Source of the DNA: Mesobacillus boroniphilus
Lineage (GTDB): Bacteria > Bacillota > Bacilli > Bacillales > Cytobacillaceae
DNA length: 64,000 nt
NCBI RefSeq assembly: GCF_018424685.1
Contig: NZ_QTKX01000001.1
Span: 1,488,001 to 1,552,000 of the forward strand
Reading direction: 5' to 3'
The notes beneath the pieces were generated by a model. That model saw only the letters and a list, made by a program, of their open reading frames with translations, ran no database searches and had not been told where the DNA came from. Positions 26,599-34,977 of this stretch are shown piece after piece; positions within the stretch are counted from its first letter, which is position 1, and the number at the start of each line of letters is the position of its first letter. The position numbers were made by a program, and so were the translations under genes.

Positions 26599-26649
26599 AA
26601 AAAAAGGTAGAAAAAGCTTGTGGAGCCAAGCCTTTTCTACCTTTTTTTA
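26599..26649. terminator. Bidirectional terminator between two GNAT genes
   Basis: Long stem AAAAAAGGTAGAAAA / TTTTCTACCTTTTTT with an inner GCTTG/CAAGC arm. Confidence 0.9.
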
Positions 26650-26694
26650 TTTTATTTCATCTCAATTTTCCAGGCAGAATGATACAAATTTTCC

Positions 26695-27192
26695 TTAAAG
26701 TATTCTGGACATATAGAATTCATCTTTATATTGGCCATCGACAAGCAATGAATCCTTCTTGGTTCCTTCTATTTCAAAGCCCATCTTTTTGTATAATTCG
26801 ACTCCTGCCAGATTCTCTGTCATCACTGTTAGTTCCAATCTATGAATGCTAACTTCCGTCCCCCAGCTAAAAAGCTCTTCAAAAAGTCTTGTGCCAATAC
26901 CTACACCACGAAAACCTTCCTTAATACCAATAACCAGATAAGCTGAATGCTTATTTCTACTGACACTTCCTCCTTTTGCAATTAAATAGCCTGCCAGATC
27001 ATTATCATATTCAGCCAGGAAAATATTTGAGTTTTTTTCAGCTCTAAAAGTCTGAATCATTTTCCTCTGGGCCTCAGGATTGAACTTCCTTTCACCAGGA
27101 CCAAAAAGCATGAAATCTGTAGTACTTTCTACTTCTTGAATGAGTTTTGCAAAATTCTCTGTATCTCGTTCTTCAGCTTGACGTATTTTCAT
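26695..27192 (-). CDS. GNAT N-acetyltransferase
   Basis: A 165-residue enzyme: KIRQAEERDTENFAKLIQ start, motif A VIGIKEGFRGVGIGTRLFEEL (consensus R-G-x-G-x-G/A) near residue 100, motif B NLAGVELYKKMGFEIEG. Typical of ribosomal-protein or small-molecule acetyltransferases; substrate unknown. Start at ATG 27192, 8 nt after GAGGAG. Confidence 0.9.
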   Translation of the reverse strand: MKIRQAEERDTENFAKLIQEVESTTDFMLFGPGERKFNPEAQRKMIQTFRAEKNSNIFLAEYDNDLAGYLIAKGGSVSRNKHSAYLVIGIKEGFRGVGIGTRLFEELFSWGTEVSIHRLELTVMTENLAGVELYKKMGFEIEGTKKDSLLVDGQYKDEFYMSRIL

Positions 27193-27245
27193 ATAAAATC
27201 TCCTCACCATCACTCAGTATGTAGTTTTTATTTTTATAATCATTC

Positions 27246-27274
27246 AAAAAAACAGAGGGGAAATCCTCTGTTTT
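27246..27274 (-). terminator. Terminator of ypuA
   Basis: Minus strand AAAACAGAGG / CCTCTGTTTT with ATTTCC loop and T run; it begins at the stop codon. Confidence 0.88.
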
Positions 27275-28193
27275 AGGAAAATATGCTCTTAATGCTATCA
27301 ATTAATTCTTTAAAGAAGTTTGATACTGATTCGAGAAAGCCCTTATCTCCAACTGCTTCCTCGATTCTCTTTTGGATATCAGTAGAAAGGTTTTCTAACT
27401 GATTTTTAACATTGTCAAAATTGATGTTTAGATCGCGCATTTTATTGAACAAGTCAACGAGAAGCTGTCTGTCTTCTGGACTAAGCTGAATTTCAAGGGA
27501 CTTTAGCTTTTCATCGATAATTTTCTCGATATCCTCCTTTGTTGCTGGGTTTTGAGCAGCAATTTCTTTTTTAATTTCTGTCAGGAGTTCACTCACTTTA
27601 TCCTGGTCCAGCCCCTCTTTTTTAGCTAGTTTTGTTGCCAGGTTCAATTCTTGATTGGCAACTTCTGTTCGATCCTTATCGAGGGCAGTTCCTTCACCCT
27701 CATCATATGCCTTATAGATTCCCACTAGTGCAGAGTGACCGGTGACCTTGACAGGTGAGACGACATCCACGATTGCGTCTTCGATTCCTGCTGTCAACAG
27801 TGCGTTGGCATACATTTCATCAGTTACTTCAGTAATATTTTCGGGAGTGACCTGGTTGATCACTAGCCCCTCTCCGGTATCCTTCCTGATAATCTTGGCA
27901 GAAGAGTACATATTCGAATGTTCATCGCCGTCAATATAGGTTACAAGATCTTTTCCTGTTACGACGATTTCTTTAACTTTTGAAGGATCTTTGACCCCTA
28001 GCAAATTCCTGACTTCATCTTTTTGCTTATCAGAAAGTGCTTCCCCATACACAACAATCGGGGGTCCGTATTTCTCGTTAATGACATCCTCATCATTGTC
28101 ATTGGAAGCGAGCACTGGAAAAGCTGCACTTCCAATGACAAAGGTAAATAGACTGACTAATGCTGCGAATTTAATTAAGCGTTTTACAATCAT
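27273..28193 (-). CDS. ypuA: DUF1002 family secreted protein YpuA
   Basis: A 306-residue protein with a signal peptide (KRLIKFAALVSLFTFVIGSAAFPVLA) and the DUF1002 domain: PPIVVYGEALSDKQ, VTGKDLVTYIDG, SSAKIIRKDTGEGLVI, VTGHSALVGIYKAYDE. The C-terminal third is helical and ends in a short hydrophobic segment. It corresponds to B. subtilis YpuA, function unclear, which I recall as part of the sigma-M regulon; an ECF-type promoter is seen about 230 nt upstream. Start at ATG 28193 behind AAAGGAG. Confidence 0.9.
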   Translation of the reverse strand: MIVKRLIKFAALVSLFTFVIGSAAFPVLASNDNDEDVINEKYGPPIVVYGEALSDKQKDEVRNLLGVKDPSKVKEIVVTGKDLVTYIDGDEHSNMYSSAKIIRKDTGEGLVINQVTPENITEVTDEMYANALLTAGIEDAIVDVVSPVKVTGHSALVGIYKAYDEGEGTALDKDRTEVANQELNLATKLAKKEGLDQDKVSELLTEIKKEIAAQNPATKEDIEKIIDEKLKSLEIQLSPEDRQLLVDLFNKMRDLNINFDNVKNQLENLSTDIQKRIEEAVGDKGFLESVSNFFKELIDSIKSIFS

Positions 28194-28422
28194 GTTTGTT
28201 TCTCCTTTTCTTTGAATGGCTGCTTTCATAAACTTTGCTGCTTATCTCAGCAATGATGGCCTACTAGCCTCTAGTAAAATACTTAAGATTCCTTACCCTC
28301 TTCAACCTGGAAAGCTGGAACATAAATTCATTTTCTTATGTTCTAATCTAGCTGTCTAATAATATGCCTTTACCCTTCACTGACAGAACATAAAAATCTC
28401 CTTTCAACTGTTCCCCTATTAT

Positions 28423-28449
28423 TACGATCTTTTTCGTATAAAGGTTTCA
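28423..28449 (-). promoter_or_regulatory. Candidate ECF promoter upstream of ypuA
   Basis: Minus strand TGAAAC (28444-28449), 17 nt, CGTA (28423-28426). Spacing is one more than the best sigma-W sites. Confidence 0.45.
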
Positions 28450-28457
28450 ATTATAAA

Positions 28458-28486
28458 GAAACTCCTATATAGGAAATAGGAGTTTC
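28458..28486 (-). terminator. Terminator of the two-gene unknown operon
   Basis: Perfect arms GAAACTCCTAT / ATAGGAGTTTC with a 7-nt loop; T-rich sequence follows on the minus strand. Confidence 0.7.
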
Positions 28487-28516
28487 CATACGGTTTAGTT
28501 TTTCTAAGAAGTCTGA

Positions 28517-29257
28517 TTACTTCTGATAAACCTCATTTTCGTTTAAAAATCTAAGGTCCTCCGTAGATTGACCACCGCTGCCAAAGCCATTATTATCCGG
28601 ATATGACGGATACTCAATGGTACCGTTCTTTGATATTGATTGCCATCCGAAGTAATATTGAGTTGGTGGAAAAAAGCCAGCAAAAAAAGGATCCGGCTTC
28701 ATTGCTTCCATTTGCTGATTTTCTGCTTCCACGTATTCTTGCCACTCTGGTGGAATTGGAGAGTAACCGTACGATTGCTCTTCAACCTCTGCTCTGAAAT
28801 CCATTTGGACACCTGGATCATATTGATGCTTCCCCTCGGTGACTGAATAACCACGTTCTTTAATCAAATAAAACGTTAAATAGTCCAAATTGTTTTTTGG
28901 ATGCAAATTCCACATTATATAATGTGTAGCCGGATCATCAGGTTCTATTTTCCAAATTAGCGGCATGTTTCCAGTAGATAAGCTTGTTAATTGCCACTCG
29001 TGTTTTTTCCACTCCCACAAGCTTATACCATGACTTTCCGTTTTAGTGGTAAAAGGAATATACACATGCTCATCATCAAGAAAGATGCTGTCCTGTATTT
29101 CCGCTATGTTGATTCTATTATGACGATTCATCAAGGTATCCTTTATTTTTTCCTTGTCAGGAAAGGTTGCTGGAGGAGCAAGATAGAACCAATAAACCAT
29201 TCCGCCAGTAAGAATTATGATAAAAACAAGAAGCAAGAGTACATTTTTGCGTTTCAC
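28517..29257 (-). CDS. Membrane-anchored protein of unknown function
   Basis: A 246-residue protein with one N-terminal transmembrane helix (about residues 5-25) and a Trp/Tyr-rich extracytoplasmic domain (ISLWEWKKHEWQL, THYIMWNLHP) ending in a Gly/Pro-rich tail. I do not recognise it. The GTG start is 2 nt after the stop of the upstream gene, with GGGGGAG at the end of that gene, so the two are co-translated and probably cooperate. Confidence 0.65.
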   Translation of the reverse strand: MKRKNVLLLLVFIIILTGGMVYWFYLAPPATFPDKEKIKDTLMNRHNRINIAEIQDSIFLDDEHVYIPFTTKTESHGISLWEWKKHEWQLTSLSTGNMPLIWKIEPDDPATHYIMWNLHPKNNLDYLTFYLIKERGYSVTEGKHQYDPGVQMDFRAEVEEQSYGYSPIPPEWQEYVEAENQQMEAMKPDPFFAGFFPPTQYYFGWQSISKNGTIEYPSYPDNNGFGSGGQSTEDLRFLNENEVYQK

Positions 29258-29258
29258 G

Positions 29259-29963
29259 TTACTCCCCCTTCTTCAACAATGTTTTTTCAGCACGAAAGTA
29301 TACTTGTTTCTGGTCTGTTGAGATCAAAAGTCCTTTACCATCTCGTTCTACAAAGATCTTTGTATGGAGACCGCTTCCCCATCTTGCTTCAGTCCCAACA
29401 AGCAGATATGGGAATCTTTCTTCCAGCTTTGAACGTTCAATTCCAGCCTCAAAGGCTTCTTGATACCATTGTTCACTATATACTGGTTCTTCTTCGATTC
29501 GATCTATTTGAACATGAAAAGAGTTCCGATCTAATATTTTATCGGCAGCAGACGGGTGCGTTTTAATAATGAATCCTTTGTTGATATCTGAAAGATAGGT
29601 TGATAACTCACTGTTAGAATAAATGCCTGAATGCATTAGTGGAAGAATTAGCGACACTGCTAAAAATATATAATTGGCGAAGAAACCTAACCATGCATAT
29701 TTCCGATACTTATCCCAGCTTATGCCTTCATCTTTCCGTGAATAGATCCCATATAAAATCCATAAACCAAGCGGAAGAATCGCTAATTTTATCTGCTGGT
29801 CCATATATGGCAGATTTATAGAAAATGAGAATAAGCCCAGGAAAATAACAACCGTCATTTTCCATATTTTTGGTTTTATACTCTGCTTGCTATATATACG
29901 CCATGCCAAAATAAAAATAGCACCCCATGCCAATAAATTCAAAACAACCCCCGGAGCGTTCAT
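29259..29963 (-). CDS. Polytopic membrane protein of unknown function
   Basis: A 234-residue protein with four hydrophobic helices in the first 110 residues and a soluble C-terminal half (HPSAADKILDRNSFHVQI; EARWGSGLHTKIFV). No family recognised. GAGGTGAAC precedes ATG. It is the first gene of an operon with the protein at 28517; the pair looks like a Bacillus-specific membrane module. Confidence 0.65.
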   Translation of the reverse strand: MNAPGVVLNLLAWGAIFILAWRIYSKQSIKPKIWKMTVVIFLGLFSFSINLPYMDQQIKLAILPLGLWILYGIYSRKDEGISWDKYRKYAWLGFFANYIFLAVSLILPLMHSGIYSNSELSTYLSDINKGFIIKTHPSAADKILDRNSFHVQIDRIEEEPVYSEQWYQEAFEAGIERSKLEERFPYLLVGTEARWGSGLHTKIFVERDGKGLLISTDQKQVYFRAEKTLLKKGE

Positions 29964-29994
29964 ATGTTCACCTCAACTTCTATACTATTTGATC

Positions 29995-30579
29995 CTACCT
30001 GAAAACATTGATCATAAAATATTTTGATAGCGCCATGTATTCTCTTGTATATGATTTAATTACTGCCTGAATTGGTGTCTTTGCAGGTAACCCATATATC
30101 ATCAATTCTTCATTGTCTGCAATCATCTTAGCCCGAAAAATATGGAAATCGTTCGTAACCACTAAGCCATTTTCTGCTTTTTCAGGAATGAGATCTTTAG
30201 AAAATCGAATATTTTCGTATGTGTCAGTAGACTTGTCTTCAAGGAATATCCTTGATTCCTCGATTCCATATTGCATTAGTTCCCTTTTAATACATTCGGC
30301 TTCTGATATGTCTTCACCTGGTCCTTTGCCACCTGAGGCAATTGCAATAGTATCGGGGTTTTCCTTTAGATACTTTGCTGCGTGGTCAATCCTGTATTGC
30401 AGAGCCAACGAAGGAACAGTTCCTTTAACGCGAGCTCCAAGTATGATCATATAATCAGCCTTCTGTGGGACATCCATATTAGCATGCTGAATAATTTTGA
30501 AATGGAGGTAACCTACATAGAACATAGAAAAGAGAAGTCCAGTTACCAGAATTTTTTTAATTACAGGTTTATCTTTCAT
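29995..30579 (-). CDS. YdcF/SanA-like DUF218 protein
   Basis: About 194 residues: one N-terminal membrane helix (VIKKILVTGLLFSMFYVGYL) and a DUF218 domain with the family motifs ADYMIILGARVKG, AIASGGKGPGEDISEA, DKSTDTYENIRFS and VVTNDFHIFRA. Members (SanA, YdcF) are linked to envelope integrity and bind S-adenosylmethionine in one case. Start uncertain: ATG 30579 with GGAAGG 12 nt away is chosen over ATG 30630, which lacks a ribosome site. Confidence 0.85.
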   Translation of the reverse strand: MKDKPVIKKILVTGLLFSMFYVGYLHFKIIQHANMDVPQKADYMIILGARVKGTVPSLALQYRIDHAAKYLKENPDTIAIASGGKGPGEDISEAECIKRELMQYGIEESRIFLEDKSTDTYENIRFSKDLIPEKAENGLVVTNDFHIFRAKMIADNEELMIYGLPAKTPIQAVIKSYTREYMALSKYFMINVFR

Positions 30580-30790
30580 TTTTGATCCAATCCTTCCAAT
30601 AGCTACTCTAATATTACCATCCTTTACCATAAAAAGTTTGCAATTTTCTTTAAAAATTGGATAACTTGATAAAAAATAACAAAACTCGACTCATTATTAT
30701 AATAAATCTACGGCAGTTTTTCTTATCAATGTGTTTGTTGGTGTTTCTTCACTTTCTTTGCCGAAAGTCATCTAGTTTTGTCAGCAAGAA

Positions 30791-30815
30791 AGGAATAGCA
30801 AAAGAAAGGGCGAAA
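30791..30815 (+). promoter_or_regulatory. Candidate sigma-H promoter of racA
   Basis: AAAGGAATA, then 11 nt plus GGC and GAAA: fits the sigma-H form RnAGGAwWW, 11-12 nt, RnnGAAT with one mismatch, 27 nt before the racA start. B. subtilis racA is expressed early in sporulation. Confidence 0.5.
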
Positions 30816-30842
30816 TTTCTACTATAACAAGGAGGGGTTTAG

Positions 30843-31364
30843 ATGAATACTAGCGCAGTCGCAAAGCTACTCGGGGTTTCACCGAGCACAATTCAACGCT
30901 GGGTAAAGCAGGCAAACCTTCAAATGGAGCGGTCGGAGTTGGGTCATTATCAATTTTCTGAGGATAGCATCGAGATATTAAAGGACATAAAAGAACAACT
31001 TAATAACGGAGTTTTATTGCAAGACTTGAAAATCAAGGGAAGAAAGCATAGAAAAGCTGCAATACCAGTTGTTAAACCGGATTTCTCAGTGGATAAGCTA
31101 ATGAAACGCATGGAGGAATTCGAAAACAGGCTTAACAGAAAGGCAGATGAAGTTGTATCTTATCAAATTCTTCAGCATCGCAGGGAAATTGAGGAACTGC
31201 AAAATGAGGTAGCCAGGCTGAAAGAAGTGATTACAAGCATGGAGGAAACCGCAGCACAGCAGGAACATGTGGCTGAGGAGGAAAATCAACCAGCTTTAGC
31301 ACCTATTTCTTCCTTAAGGAAATTTAGAAAACGAAATATAATCGGATCCTTTTTTGGATTTTAA
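30843..31364 (+). CDS. racA: Chromosome-anchoring protein RacA
   Basis: A 173-residue protein: MerR-like helix-turn-helix at the N-terminus (TSAVAKLLGVSPSTIQRWVKQAN, ELGHYQFSEDSIEIL), a central coiled coil (about residues 85-150, RMEEFENRLNRKADE; EIEELQNEVARLKE), and a basic-hydrophobic C-terminus (RKFRKRNIIGSFFGF) suited to contact DivIVA at the pole. This is the RacA layout; RacA anchors oriC regions at the cell poles at the start of sporulation. AAGGAGG is 7 nt before ATG. Diagnostic of an endospore former. Confidence 0.92.
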   Translation: MNTSAVAKLLGVSPSTIQRWVKQANLQMERSELGHYQFSEDSIEILKDIKEQLNNGVLLQDLKIKGRKHRKAAIPVVKPDFSVDKLMKRMEEFENRLNRKADEVVSYQILQHRREIEELQNEVARLKEVITSMEETAAQQEHVAEEENQPALAPISSLRKFRKRNIIGSFFGF

Positions 31365-31368
31365 TTCG

Positions 31369-31395
31369 GCACATCAGGGATGTGTTTTTTTTTTG
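31369..31395 (+). terminator. Terminator of racA
   Basis: CACATC / GATGTG with AGG(G) loop and ten T. Confidence 0.8.
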
Positions 31396-31442
31396 AATTT
31401 TAATTAATCCTCAAAAGTAACAAAGTTAATGTGGAATAAATC

Positions 31443-31477
31443 AAAAAAAACAGACCCAGTAAATCTGAGTCTGTTTT
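31443..31477 (-). terminator. Terminator of cspD
   Basis: Minus strand AAAACAGACTCAG / CTGGGTCTGTTTT with one G-U pair and T run. Confidence 0.85.
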
Positions 31478-31489
31478 AAATATCCTTAG

Positions 31490-31690
31490 TTAGGCTTTTT
31501 GTACGTTTGTAGCTTGTGGGCCACGCTGGCCTTGTTCAACTTCAAATGTAACTTCTTGACCTTCATCTAAAGATTTGTAGCCTTCACCCTGGATTGCTGA
31601 GAAGTGTACAAATACATCTTCCCCGCCTTCACGCTCGATGAATCCAAAGCCTTTTTCGCTGTTAAACCATTTTACCTTACCACGTTCCAC
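31490..31690 (-). CDS. cspD: Cold-shock protein
   Basis: A 66-residue single cold-shock domain with RNP1 KGFGFIE and RNP2 DVFVHFSAI, and [18 protein letters not shown]. It is closest, from memory, to B. subtilis CspD. It binds single-stranded RNA and DNA and helps translation at low temperature. The start is GTG, 8 nt after AGGAGG. A TATAAT box lies at 31742-31747, giving a leader of about 45 nt. Confidence 0.93.
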   Translation of the reverse strand: MERGKVKWFNSEKGFGFIEREGGEDVFVHFSAIQGEGYKSLDEGQEVTFEVEQGQRGPQATNVQKA

Positions 31691-31796
31691 AATTGTTGCC
31701 TCCTAGCGATTAAAAAAATTGCAATTTAACCTTGCGTGATTATTATATCCTTACAAAAACATTTTAAACTTAAAAAAGAATTTTTTTATCGAAGGT

Positions 31797-32825
31797 TTAG
31801 CTGCTAACTTTTTTATAAGTTTCCTCATCGCAAATGACAAACATCTTTGTACCTTCGGGAATTTGTTCATTATGTTTCCTGGCAATATCAAGCGCGTGAC
31901 CATCTGATATGAGTGTTGCCCCCAGGTCAAAGAGCTCCATGGCTGCTTGTTTGTATGTAGTCCAATGTGGCTTCTTCTCGATTTTATAGAGGTTTTCTCC
32001 TTCCATATTGCTGAGCAATTGTTTAAACAATTTGCTCGAACCAGGGTAAATCGCCGCCTGAGCCATTAGTTTAGATACTGATTCATTGGATAAAATAAAT
32101 TCATCGATGTTTGCATGTTCAAAAAGGGCAATGTGCTTTTCCTTCATGATCTCTGCAATCGTATAAATATTTCTTTTGGATTGTTTTGAGATATGTTCTA
32201 CCCTTGATGCAATAAGCAAAGTTTTCCCATCAGCGTATTCAGGAAATTCAATCCGATCATCCGTAAACACCGCTACAGATTTGGACTCGAGAATGTTTGC
32301 TTGCATCAGTATTTCCTCTTCAGCAGGATTTCCACTGACAAAATGTACGCGGTCATGCTGCACTGGGGACTCATTGCTATGATCAACAATGACTATATCA
32401 CACTTTTTATTGGAGTTCAGGATTTCCTCAACAACATTCTTTAGTTTATCTTTGGAGGAACCGATCAGTATATAGTGGTCCTTTCCTTTATAAGCCAACT
32501 TCCCTTCCTCCTTCATTTTTTTATATAAAGTCAAGCTATCAAAAATCTTGCCGATGATAATACCCATCGCACCAATCCCGACTGTATATAGCAGCAGCAT
32601 TGTAAAAATCCTGCCTATATCACTGCTGGGTGAGTAATCACCGTAACCAACCGTCACGACTGTGGTCATTGTCCACCATACTGCATCGAGGTATCTTGGA
32701 AAAGTTTCTGGTTCAAGTGTCTTGATAATCATGCTGCTTATTAGGATGACTGCAAGAACGATCAAGATGATTTTCAATAGACTAATTTTCAGCAGTTTCG
32801 AAAACAACCTTTGTAAAATCCACAT
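31797..32825 (-). CDS. Two-helix K+ channel with RCK/TrkA domain (YugO-like)
   Basis: A 342-residue protein: TM1 (about 15-35), pore helix with selectivity filter TVGYGD (residues 58-63), TM2 (about 72-95), then a cytoplasmic RCK-N Rossmann domain (YILIGSSKDKLKNVVEEIL) and a C-terminal regulatory half. The layout is that of YugO, the biofilm K+ channel of B. subtilis, but no mistic-like gene precedes it. It is the last gene of the five-gene operon starting at 35421, 18 nt after the ligase gene, so K+ flux is probably tied to that system. Confidence 0.9.
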   Translation of the reverse strand: MWILQRLFSKLLKISLLKIILIVLAVILISSMIIKTLEPETFPRYLDAVWWTMTTVVTVGYGDYSPSSDIGRIFTMLLLYTVGIGAMGIIIGKIFDSLTLYKKMKEEGKLAYKGKDHYILIGSSKDKLKNVVEEILNSNKKCDIVIVDHSNESPVQHDRVHFVSGNPAEEEILMQANILESKSVAVFTDDRIEFPEYADGKTLLIASRVEHISKQSKRNIYTIAEIMKEKHIALFEHANIDEFILSNESVSKLMAQAAIYPGSSKLFKQLLSNMEGENLYKIEKKPHWTTYKQAAMELFDLGATLISDGHALDIARKHNEQIPEGTKMFVICDEETYKKVSS

Positions 32826-32843
32826 TGACGGACCTCCTTTCTC

Positions 32844-34073
32844 TTAAGCCAATCCCACCGGTAAAAAGCAAGAAAGGTTGTTTGTAATCTCTCCTCCGAC
32901 ACGGTAACCGAGCGCGGATGGTTTTCCATAAACAAGAAAGCTTCCGGTCAATATATGACCCTTTTTCTTACCTTTTTCTGAATTGTAAGTAACAGATGGC
33001 AGTTCGATATACTGCTGATATATGGATGGTACATCATGGTAGTTTTTATTTTTTTCTTCCATTAATAGCTTACCAGTGGAGCTATATATTTGGACTGTGT
33101 CTCCTTCTCTCCCAAAAATCGGCTTTTTGACAAATGGAACCTTTTTCCCGTAAAACGGCTCCGCTTCCAAATAGGTTGGCAGGAAATATTGCTCAATCCA
33201 ATGATGCTCTTCGGATGTGAAAAATGTATCATTATTTTCATGCAATCCCCATATTACAGCCTGCACAGCTTTATTTTGCAATAAGAAGGCAGACGGAGGG
33301 TTGATCATAGCCAATTTCTTTGTTTTTACAAGCTCAAGCAGCCAAAGACCGATTTTATTTCCTGATTCATCTTCATCCATAATGAGGCTTTCTATCGGGA
33401 AGGTTTGCCGGTATAGGATGTCAATCTTTCGCCCTGTTTCATCATAGAGCCCACTTCCTGGTATGATCCTTAGTTTATCTAGTGCAATGAACCTGGAAGG
33501 TAGACCATATAATTCCTGCAAATATAAAACTGTATTTCGATCTTCTATATTGTCTTCATGTGCAGTGAAAACCACATATGGCTCTATCTCGTCCAGCCAT
33601 TTGGCTGATGCAGCGACAGCAGTCCGAACAGCTTTGGCCAGCTGGTCTTCCATTCCTTCATTTGGGTTCCCAAAACCAAACTGAGTTGCTACAGATCCAT
33701 TTACCCTAAATAATTCCTTAATGAATGTTGGAGTATCAGAATTTATCTCAATGCACTTGTATGTATTTTTTGTTTTTATCAGGTCCAGCCTTGCGATTAC
33801 ACTTTCAATATTTGAGGTCTTGTGCCGGATAAAATCGAGGGTTTCACCCGGATACCCGAGTTCACTTAAGATATCCAGATGAACATTTCTCAGGAGTTCA
33901 CTAACTTTGAAAAATATCTTTCCGATTCTATTTGTACAAAGCCTGATTTCTTCAACTTCCCCCAGATCAATGGTGGATATATCATATAAAGCATATTCTT
34001 CTCCATACAAATCAGGCCAGAAATCCTTGATTCCTCTATAAAAATTCTCTCTCTTTGTCTTGTAGTTTTCCAT
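32844..34073 (-). CDS. Glutathionylspermidine synthase-like ATP-grasp ligase
   Basis: A 409-residue protein matching the GSP_synth (YjfC/YgiC) family: YALYDISTIDLGEVEE, TYKCIEINSDTPTFIKE, and the ATP-grasp end KPIFGREGDTVQIY with PSIYQQYIELP and GSFLVYGKPSALGYRVG. It lacks the N-terminal CHAP amidase of bifunctional E. coli GspS. The family makes amide bonds between peptides and amines or other peptides; the substrate here is unknown. Start at ATG 34073 behind AGGAGG. It lies 10 nt after the preceding gene in a stress operon. Confidence 0.9.
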   Translation of the reverse strand: MENYKTKRENFYRGIKDFWPDLYGEEYALYDISTIDLGEVEEIRLCTNRIGKIFFKVSELLRNVHLDILSELGYPGETLDFIRHKTSNIESVIARLDLIKTKNTYKCIEINSDTPTFIKELFRVNGSVATQFGFGNPNEGMEDQLAKAVRTAVAASAKWLDEIEPYVVFTAHEDNIEDRNTVLYLQELYGLPSRFIALDKLRIIPGSGLYDETGRKIDILYRQTFPIESLIMDEDESGNKIGLWLLELVKTKKLAMINPPSAFLLQNKAVQAVIWGLHENNDTFFTSEEHHWIEQYFLPTYLEAEPFYGKKVPFVKKPIFGREGDTVQIYSSTGKLLMEEKNKNYHDVPSIYQQYIELPSVTYNSEKGKKKGHILTGSFLVYGKPSALGYRVGGEITNNLSCFLPVGLA

Positions 34074-34083
34074 GGAATGCCTC

Positions 34084-34548
34084 CTATCCCATGTCGTTTT
34101 CACCAATGGTTTTAACATACAGAACGTAAACTCCCCTGTCTTCATCTACTTCGGTGGAGGTTACAGCCATCTGCCCAAAGCCAGGAACATCAATAATGTC
34201 CTTTAATAAATATCTGATTACATCAAGGTGAGTGCGGCAAGGAACAGCTGTAAGCAACTTATAGTTCTCACTTTCCTTGCACCGGCGGAATTCCACGTGG
34301 ATGCCCAGTCCCCGATAGCTTTTCTCATCAAGGACAGAATTGTTCCTGCCCCTGTCCTCAAGAACAAGTATCTCGTCATCCCCATCCATCTCATTGGATA
34401 TTAATTCATACTGGCTTCCTTTAATAATGAAATAAGTACAAAGCTGGCGGGCATAAAATTCATCTATGCCGACATTCGAGATCGTATATTCATATAATGG
34501 TTCATAGTTATCCTTCCCATCATGAATAAAGTAAGTTAGTTTTTTCAT
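34084..34548 (-). CDS. Unknown protein of the ligase/channel operon
   Basis: A 154-residue soluble protein beginning KKLTYFIHDGKDNYEPLY, rich in acidic residues, with GLGIHVEFRRC and HLDVIRYLLKDIIDVPGFGQ. I recognise no family. AGGAGG lies 11 nt before ATG. It sits between the DUF350 gene (15 nt) and the ligase gene (10 nt), so it is likely an accessory part of that system, for example a substrate-binding or regulatory subunit. Confidence 0.65.
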   Translation of the reverse strand: MKKLTYFIHDGKDNYEPLYEYTISNVGIDEFYARQLCTYFIIKGSQYELISNEMDGDDEILVLEDRGRNNSVLDEKSYRGLGIHVEFRRCKESENYKLLTAVPCRTHLDVIRYLLKDIIDVPGFGQMAVTSTEVDEDRGVYVLYVKTIGENDMG

Positions 34549-34563
34549 CGATGCTTTTTCCTC

Positions 34564-34965
34564 CTAATAAGAAAGACTCTTTGCAACGATCCAGCCTACT
34601 GCAAGAGAAAGTGAGAAGAGAATAACACCGACAGAACGGTTGTCTTCTTCAATCGCTTGTTGGAGGCTATATCTGACCGTAACAACCTCAGCGACAAAGA
34701 ATACAATGATTTGCGTGAAAATTCCAACGGAGCCCCAGATAGCCATATCGAGGAGGGATACCGAATATTCCGCAGCTGCACCAAGTACGATTGCAAGTCC
34801 CAGCATTTTCCCTCCAAGTGAAAGAGCGGCTGTTATATTTCTTTTACCAATCAGTTCAAACTCCTTAATTTTTGGAGTAGCCAGTACGAATAAACCGACA
34901 CCTGCAGTCAGCAAAAGCAATCCAAGTCCTAAATAAGCGGCAAAATTCAAATATAAATTCATCAC
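34564..34965 (-). CDS. DUF350 (YjfL) family membrane protein
   Basis: A 133-residue protein with four transmembrane helices and the DUF350 arrangement: two repeats of two helices (YLGLGLLLLTAGVGLFVL; SLGGKMLGLAIVLGAAAEYSVS; AIWGSVGIFTQIIVFFV; GVILFSLSLAVGWIVAK). In E. coli, yjfL (DUF350) sits beside yjfC, the ligase homologue, as here. GGGAGAGAAACA precedes GTG 34965 or ATG 34962. Confidence 0.85.
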   Translation of the reverse strand: MMNLYLNFAAYLGLGLLLLTAGVGLFVLATPKIKEFELIGKRNITAALSLGGKMLGLAIVLGAAAEYSVSLLDMAIWGSVGIFTQIIVFFVAEVVTVRYSLQQAIEEDNRSVGVILFSLSLAVGWIVAKSLSY

Positions 34966-34977
34966 TGTTTCTCTCCC

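Larger units (their letters stand above)
28194..28516 (-). other. Leader region between ypuA and its candidate promoter
   Basis: 323 bases without an ORF. It holds the ypuA ribosome site, a candidate ECF promoter at 28423-28449 and the terminator of the gene at 28517. If the promoter is real the ypuA transcript has an untranslated leader of about 220 nt, in which I see no known riboswitch. Confidence 0.45.
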
